DNA of 64,000 nucleotides from Desulfovibrio mangrovi. GTDB lineage: Bacteria > Desulfobacterota > Desulfovibrionia > Desulfovibrionales > Desulfovibrionaceae. This document shows, one piece after another, positions 1-8,546 of the stretch. Below the pieces are notes generated by a model. That model was not told the origin of the DNA. It worked only from the letters and a program-made list of their open reading frames with translations, and made no database searches. The DNA lies in the NCBI RefSeq assembly GCF_026230175.1, contig NZ_CP104208.1, positions 3,286,001 through 3,350,000 on the forward strand, in the 5' to 3' direction. Within the stretch, counting starts at the first letter, position 1; each line of letters begins with the position of its first letter. Both the position numbers and the translations under genes were made by a program.

Positions 1-759
1 GGCGGGGAATCGTGCGAGACGTTCGCTTTTCGTACCTCCACGAGCAGGGAAACGTCTTTCTCCATAGATTATGATACGCTGTACGATATTCTGCGCCACG
101 ACAGGGAAAACGGATTCATTCTCTGGGTGGGCGGCCCTGCGGTGATTTTTGATTCCGACGCGCGCAAGGCTTTTGCCTCGCTTGTGGACAAGGGGTACGT
201 GCACGGACTGTTGGCAGGCAATGCGCTGGCTACCCATGATCTTGAAGGTGCGCTGTATGAGACCGCGTTGGGGCAGGGCATCTATTCCAAGAAGCAGGCA
301 AGCATGGGGCATTATCACCATCTGGATGCCATAAACGCCATCAAGGGCTACGGCTCCATAGAGCAGGCCGTGCATCAGGGCGGCGTGCGCGATGGCGTGA
401 TGCGCGCCGTGGTGGAGAACAAGGTGGATTACGTGCTTGCCGGGTCCATACGCGACGATGGCCCCCTTCCCGGCGTGGTGGGTGACGTGTACGCCGCGCA
501 GGATTGCATGCGTGCGCTGGCCCGCAAGGCCACAACGGTCATTGCCATGGCCACGCAGCTGCACACCATTGCCACCGGCAACATGACGCCTTCCTATCAG
601 GTGCTGGAAGACGGCAGCGTACGCCCCGTCTATTTCTTCATTGTGGACATGTCCGAATTTGCGGCGGGCAAGCTGGCGGATCGCGGTTCGCTGACCGCCC
701 ATGCCATTCTGACCAACGTGCAGGACTTCATCGTGAACCTGAACAGGGCGTTGGACTGA
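1..759 (+). CDS. TIGR00300 (LOR/SDH-domain) family protein, 5'-truncated
   Basis: The frame is open from the first base of the window, so the start lies upstream; about 252 C-terminal residues are visible. The sequence resembles the TIGR00300 family, which includes the LOR/SDH conserved region and archaeal-type ornithine cyclodeaminases, and members are about 400 residues long. A VGGPAVIF segment near residue 42 and the run YSKKQASMGHYHHLDAINAI are the most recognisable parts. If the assignment holds, the protein acts in arginine/ornithine/lysine metabolism, but the exact substrate cannot be read here. The gene ends 28 bases before a perfect hairpin shared with the converging cheV gene. Confidence 0.72.
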   Translation, partial: GGESCETFAFRTSTSRETSFSIDYDTLYDILRHDRENGFILWVGGPAVIFDSDARKAFASLVDKGYVHGLLAGNALATHDLEGALYETALGQGIYSKKQASMGHYHHLDAINAIKGYGSIEQAVHQGGVRDGVMRAVVENKVDYVLAGSIRDDGPLPGVVGDVYAAQDCMRALARKATTVIAMATQLHTIATGNMTPSYQVLEDGSVRPVYFFIVDMSEFAAGKLADRGSLTAHAILTNVQDFIVNLNRALD

Positions 760-787
760 GAGCGCGGCGTTTTCGCATGACGCAAAA

Positions 788-815
788 AAGGGCGGAGTCT
801 TTCGACTCCGCCCTT
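788..815. terminator. bidirectional rho-independent terminator
   Basis: A perfect 12-bp inverted repeat (788-799 with 804-815) closes on a TTTC loop between two converging genes. A-rich bases precede it and T-rich bases follow, so it can terminate both the TIGR00300 gene (+) and cheV (-). Confidence 0.85.
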
Positions 816-825
816 ATCTTTTCCG

Positions 826-1773
826 TTATTCCTGCTGGGCGGCCTGTATCAGTGCCAGTGCCCGCTGCGCAAGGTGCGTGACCTCGGGTTTGGAAACCTG
901 ATCATCTGCGCCCACGGCATCGCCCTTGTGGCGCAGCTTGTCGGTGATGAGCGATGAGAACAGGATGACCGGCAATTTTTTGAGATGCGGATCTTCCTTG
1001 ATGCGTTTGCAGAGGTTGTGGCCGTCCATGCTGGGCATTTCGATGTCCGAAACCATGACCTGCACGAAGTCGGTAATGCTGCGGCCTTCTGCTTCCGCCT
1101 TGGCTTTGAGTTCGGAAATCCTGTCCCATGCCTCGCGGCCGTTGGTCATGGCTTCCACGTCAAAGTTGGCTTTTTCCATCAGGTCGCGCAGCATCTCGCG
1201 GATGAGGCCGGAGTCGTCCGCAATGATGGCGCGGTAGCGCGCATTGGCGGACCAGTCGATGGCTTCGTCAAGGCGCAGGCCGAGTGCGGGGTTCAAGTCA
1301 GCCACGATCTTTTCGAGGTCGAGCAGGAAGATGATGCGCTTGTCGATCTTCACCACGCCGGTGATGGAGTAGTTGCTGAGCGAGGCCACGTACTTGTTCG
1401 GGGGTTCCACTTCCTCCCAGCTGATGCGGTGGATGCGGTTGACGCCCGAAACAAGAAAGGCGGTGCAGACGTTGTTGAACTCCGTGACGATAACCTTGGG
1501 TGGTTCCACCTCGCCCCGGTTCTTGTTCAGCCATTTGGAAAGATCCACCAGCGGAATGATGTGGTTACGCAGGTTGAAGGCGCCAAGCACGCTTTTGTGC
1601 TGTCCTTCCGGCAGTTCGGTTACGGAGGGCATGCGGATGATTTCCAGTACCTTGGCCACGTTCACGCCGTAGTACCCGCGATAGGTTTCGTTGCCGACCT
1701 CAACCTCATCAAGGAAGAACTCGACTATTTCCAGTTCATTCGTGCCGGATTCCAGCAGAATGTTCGTCTGCAT
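826..1773 (-). CDS. cheV: chemotaxis coupling protein CheV (CheW + receiver)
   Basis: The 315-residue protein has a CheW-like domain at about residues 10-165 and a response-regulator receiver at about 180-310. The receiver keeps the acidic pair D186/D187, the phospho-acceptor D243 (VSDIEMP), S274 and K295. CheV proteins couple methyl-accepting chemoreceptors to the CheA kinase, and phosphorylation of the receiver is thought to tune adaptation. The gene is the last minus-strand gene of this block and lies 97 bp after ispH, far enough to have its own promoter. It ends in the shared hairpin at 788-815. Length and domain order are typical of the family. Confidence 0.95.
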   Translation of the reverse strand: MQTNILLESGTNELEIVEFFLDEVEVGNETYRGYYGVNVAKVLEIIRMPSVTELPEGQHKSVLGAFNLRNHIIPLVDLSKWLNKNRGEVEPPKVIVTEFNNVCTAFLVSGVNRIHRISWEEVEPPNKYVASLSNYSITGVVKIDKRIIFLLDLEKIVADLNPALGLRLDEAIDWSANARYRAIIADDSGLIREMLRDLMEKANFDVEAMTNGREAWDRISELKAKAEAEGRSITDFVQVMVSDIEMPSMDGHNLCKRIKEDPHLKKLPVILFSSLITDKLRHKGDAVGADDQVSKPEVTHLAQRALALIQAAQQE

Positions 1774-1870
1774 ATTCCCTCCCGTACCCTGAGATCAATG
1801 TGTCAAAACGGTTGTTACGGATTGCTCCGGTTGTGTCATCGACGTCGGATGCTTGTACGCCGTACTGTAA

Positions 1871-2716
1871 CTATAGTGCTTCCAGCTTTTTTTGCATAGC
1901 GTCAATTATGTGTTTTGGGGTGGAAGCTCCGGCCGTGAGGCCCACAACCTTGGCTCCCTTGAGCTGTTCGGGATCGAGTTCTTCCGGCGTTTCCACATGC
2001 ACGGTCAGGCAGCCCTGTGCCCGGGCAACGTCTGCAAGACGGCGTGTGTTGCCGCTGTTGTAACCGCCCACGACGACCATGGCATCCACTTCACGGGCCA
2101 GCGCAATGGCTTCTTCCTGCCGTTCGCGGGTGGCGTCGCAGATGGTTTCCAGTACGGGCAGGTCCTCTCCCAGCTTCTTACGAAGCCAATCGACTATTTC
2201 CGTAAAAACTTTACGGTCTTGAGTCGTCTGGGCGGCGACGCAGTACCGCTTTCCCTCCTCGAAGGGGTAGGCCTTGAGTTCATCGAACTCACCGAAAACA
2301 AAGGCGTCTTCACCGGCGTAGCTCATGAGGCCGCGCACTTCCGGATGGTCCTTTTCGCCAAAGAGCAGCAGGGTGCACCCTTCGCGCAGCTTGCGGGCAA
2401 TGCCAAGCTGGGCGCGCTTCACCTTGGGGCAGGTGGCGTCCACCACATCGCGTGCCGTGGACTGGAGAACGCCTTCCACCTTGTGCGGTATGCCGTGGGC
2501 GCGGATGATGACCCGCTCGTCCTTGCGGGCGTCTGCGGGGTCCTTGATGCAGCGCACGCCAAGCTTTTCATACTGCTCCAGCACCTGCGGGTTGTGGATG
2601 ATGGGGCCGAGCGTGGCAATGGCGCCGTCTTCTCTGGCAACTTCCGTATCCAGCTTCTGCAGGGCAAGGGAAACGCCCATGCAGAATCCTGCGGTTTCAG
2701 CTCTGCGAACTTTCAT
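1871..2716 (-). CDS. ispH: 4-hydroxy-3-methylbut-2-enyl diphosphate reductase
   Basis: IspH (LytB) catalyses the last step of the MEP isoprenoid pathway, reducing HMBPP to IPP and DMAPP with a [4Fe-4S] cluster. The three cluster cysteines are present at C12, C96 and C193, as are the substrate-binding H41 (HNPQV), H74 (RAHG), H124 and E126. At 281 residues it is a compact, complete member. The start MKVRRAETAGFCMG is the usual one. It follows the dus gene by 31 bp on the same strand and probably shares its transcript. Confidence 0.97.
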   Translation of the reverse strand: MKVRRAETAGFCMGVSLALQKLDTEVAREDGAIATLGPIIHNPQVLEQYEKLGVRCIKDPADARKDERVIIRAHGIPHKVEGVLQSTARDVVDATCPKVKRAQLGIARKLREGCTLLLFGEKDHPEVRGLMSYAGEDAFVFGEFDELKAYPFEEGKRYCVAAQTTQDRKVFTEIVDWLRKKLGEDLPVLETICDATRERQEEAIALAREVDAMVVVGGYNSGNTRRLADVARAQGCLTVHVETPEELDPEQLKGAKVVGLTAGASTPKHIIDAMQKKLEAL

Positions 2717-2747
2717 GGCTATCCTTCCGTATGGGGCCAGCCCGTGG

Positions 2748-3782
2748 CTAGGGCATGGTTATGTGTTGGGGCTCGAAGTCCGCCCCCTCTTCGTTCCAGC
2801 GTGTGAAAAAGGTTTCCAGCAGCATGTCCAGTGTTTCCCAAGTGGTGCATTCCGTCAACTGGTTGCGCATGTGGCGGGCACCGGGGAAGAGTTTGATGTA
2901 GCGCGGTACCAGCGAGCGCATCTTGAAAAGTGCGGTCTTGTCGGGGCAATGCTCGCGGGCCAGCGCCACATGCCGACGCAGAATGTTCATGGTCTTCACG
3001 GGATCGGGCCGGACAAAACCCCCGCCCTGCATGAGGGTGGAGAACTCTTCGAAGATGGCGGGATTGTTCAGGGCGCCCCGGGCGAACATGACGGCAGTGA
3101 CGCCGGTTTCCCGCACGCAACGTACACCGTCTTCCGCATGGAACAAGTCGCCGCTGGCGATGACGGGAATATCCACGGCCTCGACCAGTTCGCGTAACGC
3201 GCTCCAGCGCGCCTCGCCGGAAAAGCCCTGCTTCGCATAGCGGGGATGCAGGCTCACCCAGCCCGCCCCCACATCCTGCAGCCGCTTGGCAAGGTCGATG
3301 TACACTTCGCTTCCAGCTTCCCAGCCGAGGCGGAACTTGAACCCGACACGTCCTTCTCCGGCCATGCGGACCATGGTGCGGGCAACCTCCACGGCATTGG
3401 GCACATCGCAGAGCATGGCGGCACCGCAGCCGGTCTTCACCACCTTGCGGACGGAGCAGCCCATGTTCAGGTCGAACCACGTGTAGCCCGCAGCCATGAG
3501 CGGCTCCATGGCGCGTTCCATGATGTCCGTATCGTTGCCGAAGAGCTGCAGTACCATGGGAGCATCTTCAGGCGTGGTTTCCAGCAGCATTTCCGTGCCG
3601 GAACTCTTGTAGTAGAGCCCCTTGGCGCTGACCATTTCGGAACAGACCACCTTTGCGCCGAATTCACGGCTGAGCAGGCGGAATGCCAGATCGGAATACC
3701 CGGCGAGCGGAGCAAGCCATGAGTCTTGCGGGGCGATATTCAGGCCGCTCAGGTCGCGGCGGGGTGATGATTCAATAGTCAT
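2748..3782 (-). CDS. tRNA-dihydrouridine synthase (Dus family)
   Basis: This 344-residue FMN-dependent enzyme should reduce uridines in tRNA D-loops to dihydrouridine. It has the Dus TIM-barrel layout: LAPLAGYSDLAFR near the N-terminus, the QLFGND segment, the catalytic cysteine C109 in NMGCS followed by a Lys/Gly-rich FMN loop, HPRYAKQGFSG, and the FMN-binding VIASGDLF region. The family usually has Pro after the catalytic Cys (NxGCP), whereas here it is Ser. It is closest in style to DusB, but I would not assign the subtype firmly. The gene lies 31 bp upstream of ispH. Confidence 0.93.
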   Translation of the reverse strand: MTIESSPRRDLSGLNIAPQDSWLAPLAGYSDLAFRLLSREFGAKVVCSEMVSAKGLYYKSSGTEMLLETTPEDAPMVLQLFGNDTDIMERAMEPLMAAGYTWFDLNMGCSVRKVVKTGCGAAMLCDVPNAVEVARTMVRMAGEGRVGFKFRLGWEAGSEVYIDLAKRLQDVGAGWVSLHPRYAKQGFSGEARWSALRELVEAVDIPVIASGDLFHAEDGVRCVRETGVTAVMFARGALNNPAIFEEFSTLMQGGGFVRPDPVKTMNILRRHVALAREHCPDKTALFKMRSLVPRYIKLFPGARHMRNQLTECTTWETLDMLLETFFTRWNEEGADFEPQHITMP

Positions 3783-3834
3783 GATTGTGATGATTCCGGA
3801 AGGGCCGTGAGGCCGGGGGAAGTCGTGGCGCGCG

Positions 3835-4779
3835 TTATGCCCGCCGGTTCAGTGAGCCGGACGTGCTGCCGGAAAGTCCGGCCGGATGCAGTATGCTTGT
3901 GAGCACGTCATGGATACCTGCGGGGAGCGGGCCGCAGCCGAGGCAGCTGAGCTGTGTGGCGTGCTGCTGTCGTCTTGCATCCCGGACGCGGCAAACTGTT
4001 GCCGCGACCTTGGGAGCGGCGCGTTCCAGAAAGAGCCTGTAGGCCATCCTTTCGGTTCCTGCAAGACATTGTATGAGCACGTGGCCGCTGGCAGGGAAAA
4101 CGGCTCCGAAAGTGATTTTGGTCGTACCCTCTGTCCGGGGGGGCAGCAGCATCTCCACCCCACGGGCCTCCGGCAGCAGCCACGGCAGGTGGCAGAGCAC
4201 GCCCGAGCGGCTTGCGGCCAGCAGGGCATTTACCCGCAACAGGCTATGCTGAAGCGTGGTGAATAGCGCAAGGCCTTCTTCATGCTGGCTGATATGGGTG
4301 ATGAAAGCGTTTCGCGCGGGTGATGCGGCGCCTCCCTGCGGAGCCATGCCGTCGGTGGACACTGTATTGTCTTCGTCGAGGCTCAGAGTGGGCCAGAGGT
4401 GTTTGTGCAGGTGGGCATCAAGGGCATCCCGAGCCGCCAGATAGTCGCGGATGATGTCGGCAGGGGAAAGCGTGTGGCCTGTCGCATGGGTGCTGTCCTC
4501 GTCCACCTCTTTCAGGATGATCTCCGGCACCAGCTGTACCACCAGAAAGCGCAGGGCCACGCCAGCCTCAGGCGTAGTGTGCAGCTGTGCCAGCAGCTCT
4601 TGTCCGCCCACGTGCACCCATGCCATGCCTCCGCGCACCCAGCGCAGAATCTTGCCGTGCAGAATCTGGCCCACATGGTGGGACCGCCGGAAGGCGGCCG
4701 CCCTGCTGGCGGTTTCCTGACCGGTTGTGGTGCCTTGGCCTTGCCAGTTGACTGGCGTTGTGCGGTTGAGGGGCTTCAT
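3835..4779 (-). CDS. uncharacterised protein at the end of the flagellar gene block
   Basis: This is a 314-residue protein that I do not recognise. The first third contains a small beta-rich stretch (about residues 35-90: GQILHGKILRWVRGGMAW, then a VVQLVPEIILKEV run) reminiscent of the RNA/ligand-binding region seen around flagellar hook-length control proteins, but the match is weak. The rest is rich in Ala, His and Leu without transmembrane segments. It sits between the DUF2802 gene and dus on the same strand, so co-transcription with the flagellar block is plausible but unproven. GC content and codon use resemble its neighbours. Confidence 0.6.
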   Translation of the reverse strand: MKPLNRTTPVNWQGQGTTTGQETASRAAAFRRSHHVGQILHGKILRWVRGGMAWVHVGGQELLAQLHTTPEAGVALRFLVVQLVPEIILKEVDEDSTHATGHTLSPADIIRDYLAARDALDAHLHKHLWPTLSLDEDNTVSTDGMAPQGGAASPARNAFITHISQHEEGLALFTTLQHSLLRVNALLAASRSGVLCHLPWLLPEARGVEMLLPPRTEGTTKITFGAVFPASGHVLIQCLAGTERMAYRLFLERAAPKVAATVCRVRDARRQQHATQLSCLGCGPLPAGIHDVLTSILHPAGLSGSTSGSLNRRA

Positions 4780-4910
4780 GACATTTGGGAGGTGCTAGGC
4801 TGCCTGTACCGGCGTTTGGGGTGGAAAGCCGCAAGACGGCATCGGATTGAAGGGGTGTCCGGTATCATGCCCCGTCGTGCTGTCGTCGTTATGGGGCCGT
4901 AGTCCCGCAG

Positions 4911-5330
4911 CTATCTTCCCGCCTTCATGAGAATGAGTTCGACTTCGTCCACGGAAAGTCCTGTGGCGCGGGCGAGCTGCTGGGGTGAGTGCCCTTTGCG
5001 GTTGCCGTCCAGAATCATTTCCCGCAAAAACTGGGGGGAGCGGCTCATGCTCTCGGCCTGCCTGATGAGTTTTTCCAGTCCGGCGGCACGGGCCTCCAGC
5101 TGAATGTCCAGCTGCCTGAGCTGTTCCTGCCGTTCGCTGAAGGATTCCACCAGTTCCTGCTCCAACTGTGCGTTGAAGTGCATTCTGGCGAGCAAGGCTT
5201 CCTGCTTGGCCTGCATGTCGTTGAGCAGGGATTCCGAGCGCTTGAGGCGTATAAAGAAGACGAACAGGAGGATGAGCAGAAGCAGCTCGGTGAGGCTCAG
5301 GGCAAGAAGCATCCAGTGGGAGAATTGCAT
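4911..5330 (-). CDS. membrane-anchored coiled-coil DUF2802 protein
   Basis: The 139-residue protein has one N-terminal transmembrane helix (about residues 6-26), a long acidic coiled coil (about 30-95), and a C-terminal segment with a helix-turn-helix-like run QLARATGLSVDEVELIL, as seen in DUF2802. DUF2802 proteins occur in flagellar and chemotaxis loci of proteobacteria, and their role is not known to me. The gene lies in the minus-strand motility block between two uncharacterised genes, with a gap of about 96 bp to the gene on its 5' side. Confidence 0.78.
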   Translation of the reverse strand: MQFSHWMLLALSLTELLLLILLFVFFIRLKRSESLLNDMQAKQEALLARMHFNAQLEQELVESFSERQEQLRQLDIQLEARAAGLEKLIRQAESMSRSPQFLREMILDGNRKGHSPQQLARATGLSVDEVELILMKAGR

Positions 5331-5426
5331 GGCGTCTCAGGCGTGTCCGTTAGTGACGGTAGAAGGTTGTGTGTTGCTGAGGCGGGACCGGGCAGCAAGG
5401 GGCACCCGTAACGGGCCGCATGCCTG

Positions 5427-5762
5427 TCAGACCTTGACGTTGAGAATATTTCCCTGCCATGGGCTGCGGGCTTCCTGCGTGGCCTGTTCGTCCTCTCCTC
5501 CGGTGTCAGGCTTGGGCTTGGCCTTGCGCTTGCGCGCATATCTGCGGCCGCCCGCCCCACGGCCATCCTGGTCCACAATAGCCTGAGAGTCCTTGGACTG
5601 CTGGGTTTTTTCCACAGCACTTTGCTCACGCTTCAGCGTCTCCGCGGCATTCTGCTTGGCGGCTGCTTGCTGCGCCTCTGGATGGACCGTTTCGTTGTGG
5701 GCTAATTTCTCCACATGACCCATCTGCGCGAGAAGAACAGGCAGGCTGGCGTCCAACGACAT
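5427..5762 (-). CDS. small basic protein downstream of fliL-like gene
   Basis: This 111-residue protein is unrecognised. It starts one base after the stop of the fliL-like gene, so it is almost certainly translated from the same message. The N-terminal half is Ala/Gln/Glu-rich and probably helical, the middle is very basic (GGRRYARKRKAKPKP), and the C-terminus ends in SPWQGNILNVKV. The conserved-looking C-terminal tag and the position suggest a small flagellar accessory protein, but that is inference. Confidence 0.65.
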   Translation of the reverse strand: MSLDASLPVLLAQMGHVEKLAHNETVHPEAQQAAAKQNAAETLKREQSAVEKTQQSKDSQAIVDQDGRGAGGRRYARKRKAKPKPDTGGEDEQATQEARSPWQGNILNVKV

Positions 5763-5763
5763 C

Positions 5764-6489
5764 TTACTTCACCAGATAGTTTTCTATGAGCAGATCCTCG
5801 AACTGGCCGTTGTTCATGTATTGGTTGATCACGGCCAGCAAGTCGGCCTTAAGCACATCCACATTAGTCTTATCGGACAGAAAGACCAGATTCTTGTTAC
5901 GCAGATAATAGAAAATGGCATCGCGCAGAATGGTCTTCTTGCTCCCCGCTTCCCATGAAAGTTTTTCGTTGTTCGTGGGTGCTGCAAATTTGCATACGAG
6001 GAAGCGGGTGTGGCCTTCCTTATCCTTCATCTCCACCCAGAAAGGTTCCCATGACACCACAAAGGCATCCTGAGGTTCCGGCTCCGGTTCGGGGGCCTGG
6101 TCGGGCTGAATAGTCACGACCTCAGGCTCAGGCGGCAGCTCCGGACGGGGCGCGGGCTTGAGCACCAGCCATGCGAGAAGGACGAGCAACAGCACGCCCG
6201 CACCTGCAAGAGAGATAACTATCTTTTTGTTGCCGAGCAACGCCTTCAGGGCGTTGGGCTTTGCTTCCGTGGAGAGTTCAAGGCTGACCGGTTCCGAAGC
6301 GGTCGGCGGTGGGGGAGCCGCCTCTTCCTCTTCATCGTCATCGTCAAGGAAGGGGGCATCTTCAAGGTCCAGCTCGACCTTGTCTTCGCTAGGCGCGCTT
6401 CCGCCATTATCCGGCACGCTCAGCTCTTCGGTGTCGAGCTGCGCTTTCTCAGAAAAGAGGCCGTCTAATGAAAGATCTTCATCTGCCAT
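5764..6489 (-). CDS. fliL: FliL-family flagellar basal-body-associated protein
   Basis: The 241-residue protein has an acidic cytoplasmic N-terminus (about residues 1-80) with a DDDEEEE run, one transmembrane helix (about 89-110), a Pro/Glu-rich linker, and a periplasmic FliL-like domain (about 140-241). FliL surrounds the stator units at the flagellar base and supports motor function. The long acidic extension before the membrane helix is larger than in enterobacterial FliL (about 154 residues). It is 51 bp downstream of cheY and one base upstream of the next small gene. I see no clear Shine-Dalgarno sequence before the start. Confidence 0.82.
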   Translation of the reverse strand: MADEDLSLDGLFSEKAQLDTEELSVPDNGGSAPSEDKVELDLEDAPFLDDDDEEEEAAPPPPTASEPVSLELSTEAKPNALKALLGNKKIVISLAGAGVLLLVLLAWLVLKPAPRPELPPEPEVVTIQPDQAPEPEPEPQDAFVVSWEPFWVEMKDKEGHTRFLVCKFAAPTNNEKLSWEAGSKKTILRDAIFYYLRNKNLVFLSDKTNVDVLKADLLAVINQYMNNGQFEDLLIENYLVK

Positions 6490-6540
6490 GGGCGAATATG
6501 GTCACAGGGCAGCCCTCCGCCGGAGCGGAGGGCATTTGGC

Positions 6541-6921
6541 CTAGGGGAAAATCTTGTCGATTTTCTGCTTCATGGTTTCGGCGGTGAAAGGTTTGACGAT
6601 GTAGTTCGAAACCTTTGCCTGCACCGCTTCAATGATGTTTTCCTGCTGGGCTTCCGCCGTGACCATGAGGAACGGCAGGTCGCCGAATTCTTCGCTGGCG
6701 CGGACCTTGCGAAGCAGTTCGATGCCGGTCATGTTCGGCATGTTCCAGTCGGAAATGATGAAGTCGATCTTATCCTTGTTGAGGGTCTCCCACGCGGTGG
6801 TGCCGTCGTCGGCCTCAACAATGTTGGTGAAGCCGAGCTGGCGCAGGATGTTCTTTACGATTCTGCGCATGGTGGAGAAGTCGTCAACGACAAGAACACG
6901 CATATTGGGATCGAAAGCCAT
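6541..6921 (-). CDS. cheY: chemotaxis response regulator CheY
   Basis: This single receiver domain of 126 residues binds the flagellar switch FliM when phosphorylated by CheA. The acid pocket D13/D14, phospho-acceptor D58 (ISDWNMP), T88 and K110 are all present, and the sequence is close to classic CheY (LRQLGFTNIVEADDG). An AAGGAG ribosome-binding site lies 7 bases before the ATG. It sits 20 bp after fliA within the motility operon. Confidence 0.96.
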   Translation of the reverse strand: MAFDPNMRVLVVDDFSTMRRIVKNILRQLGFTNIVEADDGTTAWETLNKDKIDFIISDWNMPNMTGIELLRKVRASEEFGDLPFLMVTAEAQQENIIEAVQAKVSNYIVKPFTAETMKQKIDKIFP

Positions 6922-6941
6922 GCGGAACTCCTTAAAAAACG

Positions 6942-7757
6942 TTAGATGCTCTCGGTGGTGCCATACGATGTATGGAATTCCCGGCGCAACCGCTGCAGGG
7001 CCTGAGTATGCAACTGCGATACACGACCTTCGGTTATGCCCATAACTTCGGCGGTTTCACGCATATTTAATTCGTCACTATAATAGAGTGACAATACCAG
7101 CTTTTCCCTAGGTGTCAATTGATCGATAAGTGATGCAACCCTTTCAATCAGTTCCTGTAGTGCAGTAGCCTGAAAAGGTTCTCCGTCAATGGAGTCGCGT
7201 CCTTCAGTGGAAAAGGTCTCCTGAATGGCGTCAAGGCTCAGGCAAAGCTGATTCTGTAGGGCCTCAAGCCCTATACGGACTTCTTTTTCATCAAGTCCGG
7301 TGGCCTGTTGCAGTTCCTCTTCCGTGGGAACGCGGCCCTTGTCGCTTTCTATTTTGTGTATGGCTTCTTCCAGTTGCCGCACTCTGTGGCGCAGGCTGCG
7401 GGGGAACCAGTCCAGCCTTCGCAATTCGTCAAGCATGGCGCCACGTATGCGGCTTTCCGCATAGGTGTCGAACTTGATGCCCATCTTGGGATCGAATTTG
7501 CCAAGCGATTCCATGAGGCCGAGCGTGCCTGCGCTGATGAGTTCGCCAAGCTCCACGTTCTTGGGTAGTTTGGCTTTCAGGCGCAGGGCAAGGAACTTGA
7601 TCTTGGGCGCATAGTGCCGGACAACGGACTCCTGCTGGCGGGGAGACATGTCCGGCCAGGCAACGGCACCAGATTCAAGCAGTTCCCACGGCTCTTTGCC
7701 GCCTGCAGGACTATTGCCTGAAGAGGAGCTTTTTCCAGAAGAACTTGATATTTCCAT
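6942..7757 (-). CDS. fliA: flagellar sigma factor FliA (sigma-28)
   Basis: FliA directs transcription of late flagellar and chemotaxis genes. The protein (about 271 residues) has sigma region 2 (GTLGLMESLGKFDP, RIRGAMLDELRRLDW), region 3, and region 4 with the ERVASLIDQLTPREKLVLSL and GRVSQLHTQALQRLR helix-turn-helix. The start overlaps the 3' end of flhG by 47 bp. The ATG at 7757 follows an in-frame TTG at 7760, and neither has a strong ribosome-binding site, so translation is probably coupled to flhG. The Ser-rich N-terminus (residues 3-18) is a short variable extension. Confidence 0.94.
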   Translation of the reverse strand: MEISSSSGKSSSSGNSPAGGKEPWELLESGAVAWPDMSPRQQESVVRHYAPKIKFLALRLKAKLPKNVELGELISAGTLGLMESLGKFDPKMGIKFDTYAESRIRGAMLDELRRLDWFPRSLRHRVRQLEEAIHKIESDKGRVPTEEELQQATGLDEKEVRIGLEALQNQLCLSLDAIQETFSTEGRDSIDGEPFQATALQELIERVASLIDQLTPREKLVLSLYYSDELNMRETAEVMGITEGRVSQLHTQALQRLRREFHTSYGTTESI

Positions 7758-8526
7758 CAAGGTTGGCCGATACTTCCCAGTTTTGAATTGTCTTCGCCAC
7801 CTGCTGCACTGCGGTGCAGGCTGGGCCTCCGTTCGGGTTGGCGCAGAAGGGGCGCTGGTTCACCACTGCCTTGCGGACTTCCGGGTCACGGGGGATGAAG
7901 CCCAGCAGATCCAGCGAAACGCCGGAGAGGAAATGGTCGCAGGCTGCATAGAGCCGCGTGTACATTTCCTTGGCGGTCTTGGGATCGGGGGCCATGTTCA
8001 CCAGCACCTTGAAGTGTTCCACGCCGTGGTTCAGCTTCATCACCTTGATGAGGGCGTAAGCATCCGTCAGCGAGGTGGGTTCCGGCGTGAGAACGACAAT
8101 GCGTTCCTGCACTGCAAGGTTGAAATATAATACGTTGTCGTTGATGCCTGCGCCGGTGTCAACGATCAGGTAATCTACCTTGTCCTCCAGCGCGTCCATG
8201 GCTTCCAGCAGTTCCAGCTTCTGTCCGGTGCTGAGAGAAAGCATTTCGCTCATGCCGGAAGAAGCGGGCAGGATTTTGAAACCGTAGGGCGTGTCAAAGA
8301 GGATGTCGTCGAGTTTGGCACCTTCGTGGAACAGATGGAAGAGGTTCTTGCTCGGGGTCATGCCCAGAAGGACATCCACGTTGGCAAGGCCCAGGTCGGC
8401 ATCAAGCAGCACCACGTTCTTTCCGGAACGGGCGAGGCTGCAGGCAAGGTTGACAGAAAGGTTTGTCTTGCCCACGCCTCCCTTGCCGGAGGTAATCGAA
8501 AAAACCAGAGGAAAGTCGCCCTTCAT
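7711..8526 (-). CDS. flhG: flagellar number regulator FlhG/FleN (MinD-like ATPase)
   Basis: This 271-residue MinD/ParA-family ATPase controls flagellar number and placement with FlhF and, in several species, the sigma-54 activator of flagellar genes. It has the deviant Walker A motif GKGGVGKT (residues 14-21), the switch segment DADLGLANVDVLLG, and VDTGAGINDNVLYF. The gene lies 20 bp after flhF, and its 3' end overlaps fliA. A polar flagellum is the usual context for an FlhF/FlhG pair. Confidence 0.95.
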   Translation of the reverse strand: MKGDFPLVFSITSGKGGVGKTNLSVNLACSLARSGKNVVLLDADLGLANVDVLLGMTPSKNLFHLFHEGAKLDDILFDTPYGFKILPASSGMSEMLSLSTGQKLELLEAMDALEDKVDYLIVDTGAGINDNVLYFNLAVQERIVVLTPEPTSLTDAYALIKVMKLNHGVEHFKVLVNMAPDPKTAKEMYTRLYAACDHFLSGVSLDLLGFIPRDPEVRKAVVNQRPFCANPNGGPACTAVQQVAKTIQNWEVSANLDGNIKFFWKKLLFRQ

Positions 8527-8546
8527 TGTGCGTGAACTCCGTAAGA

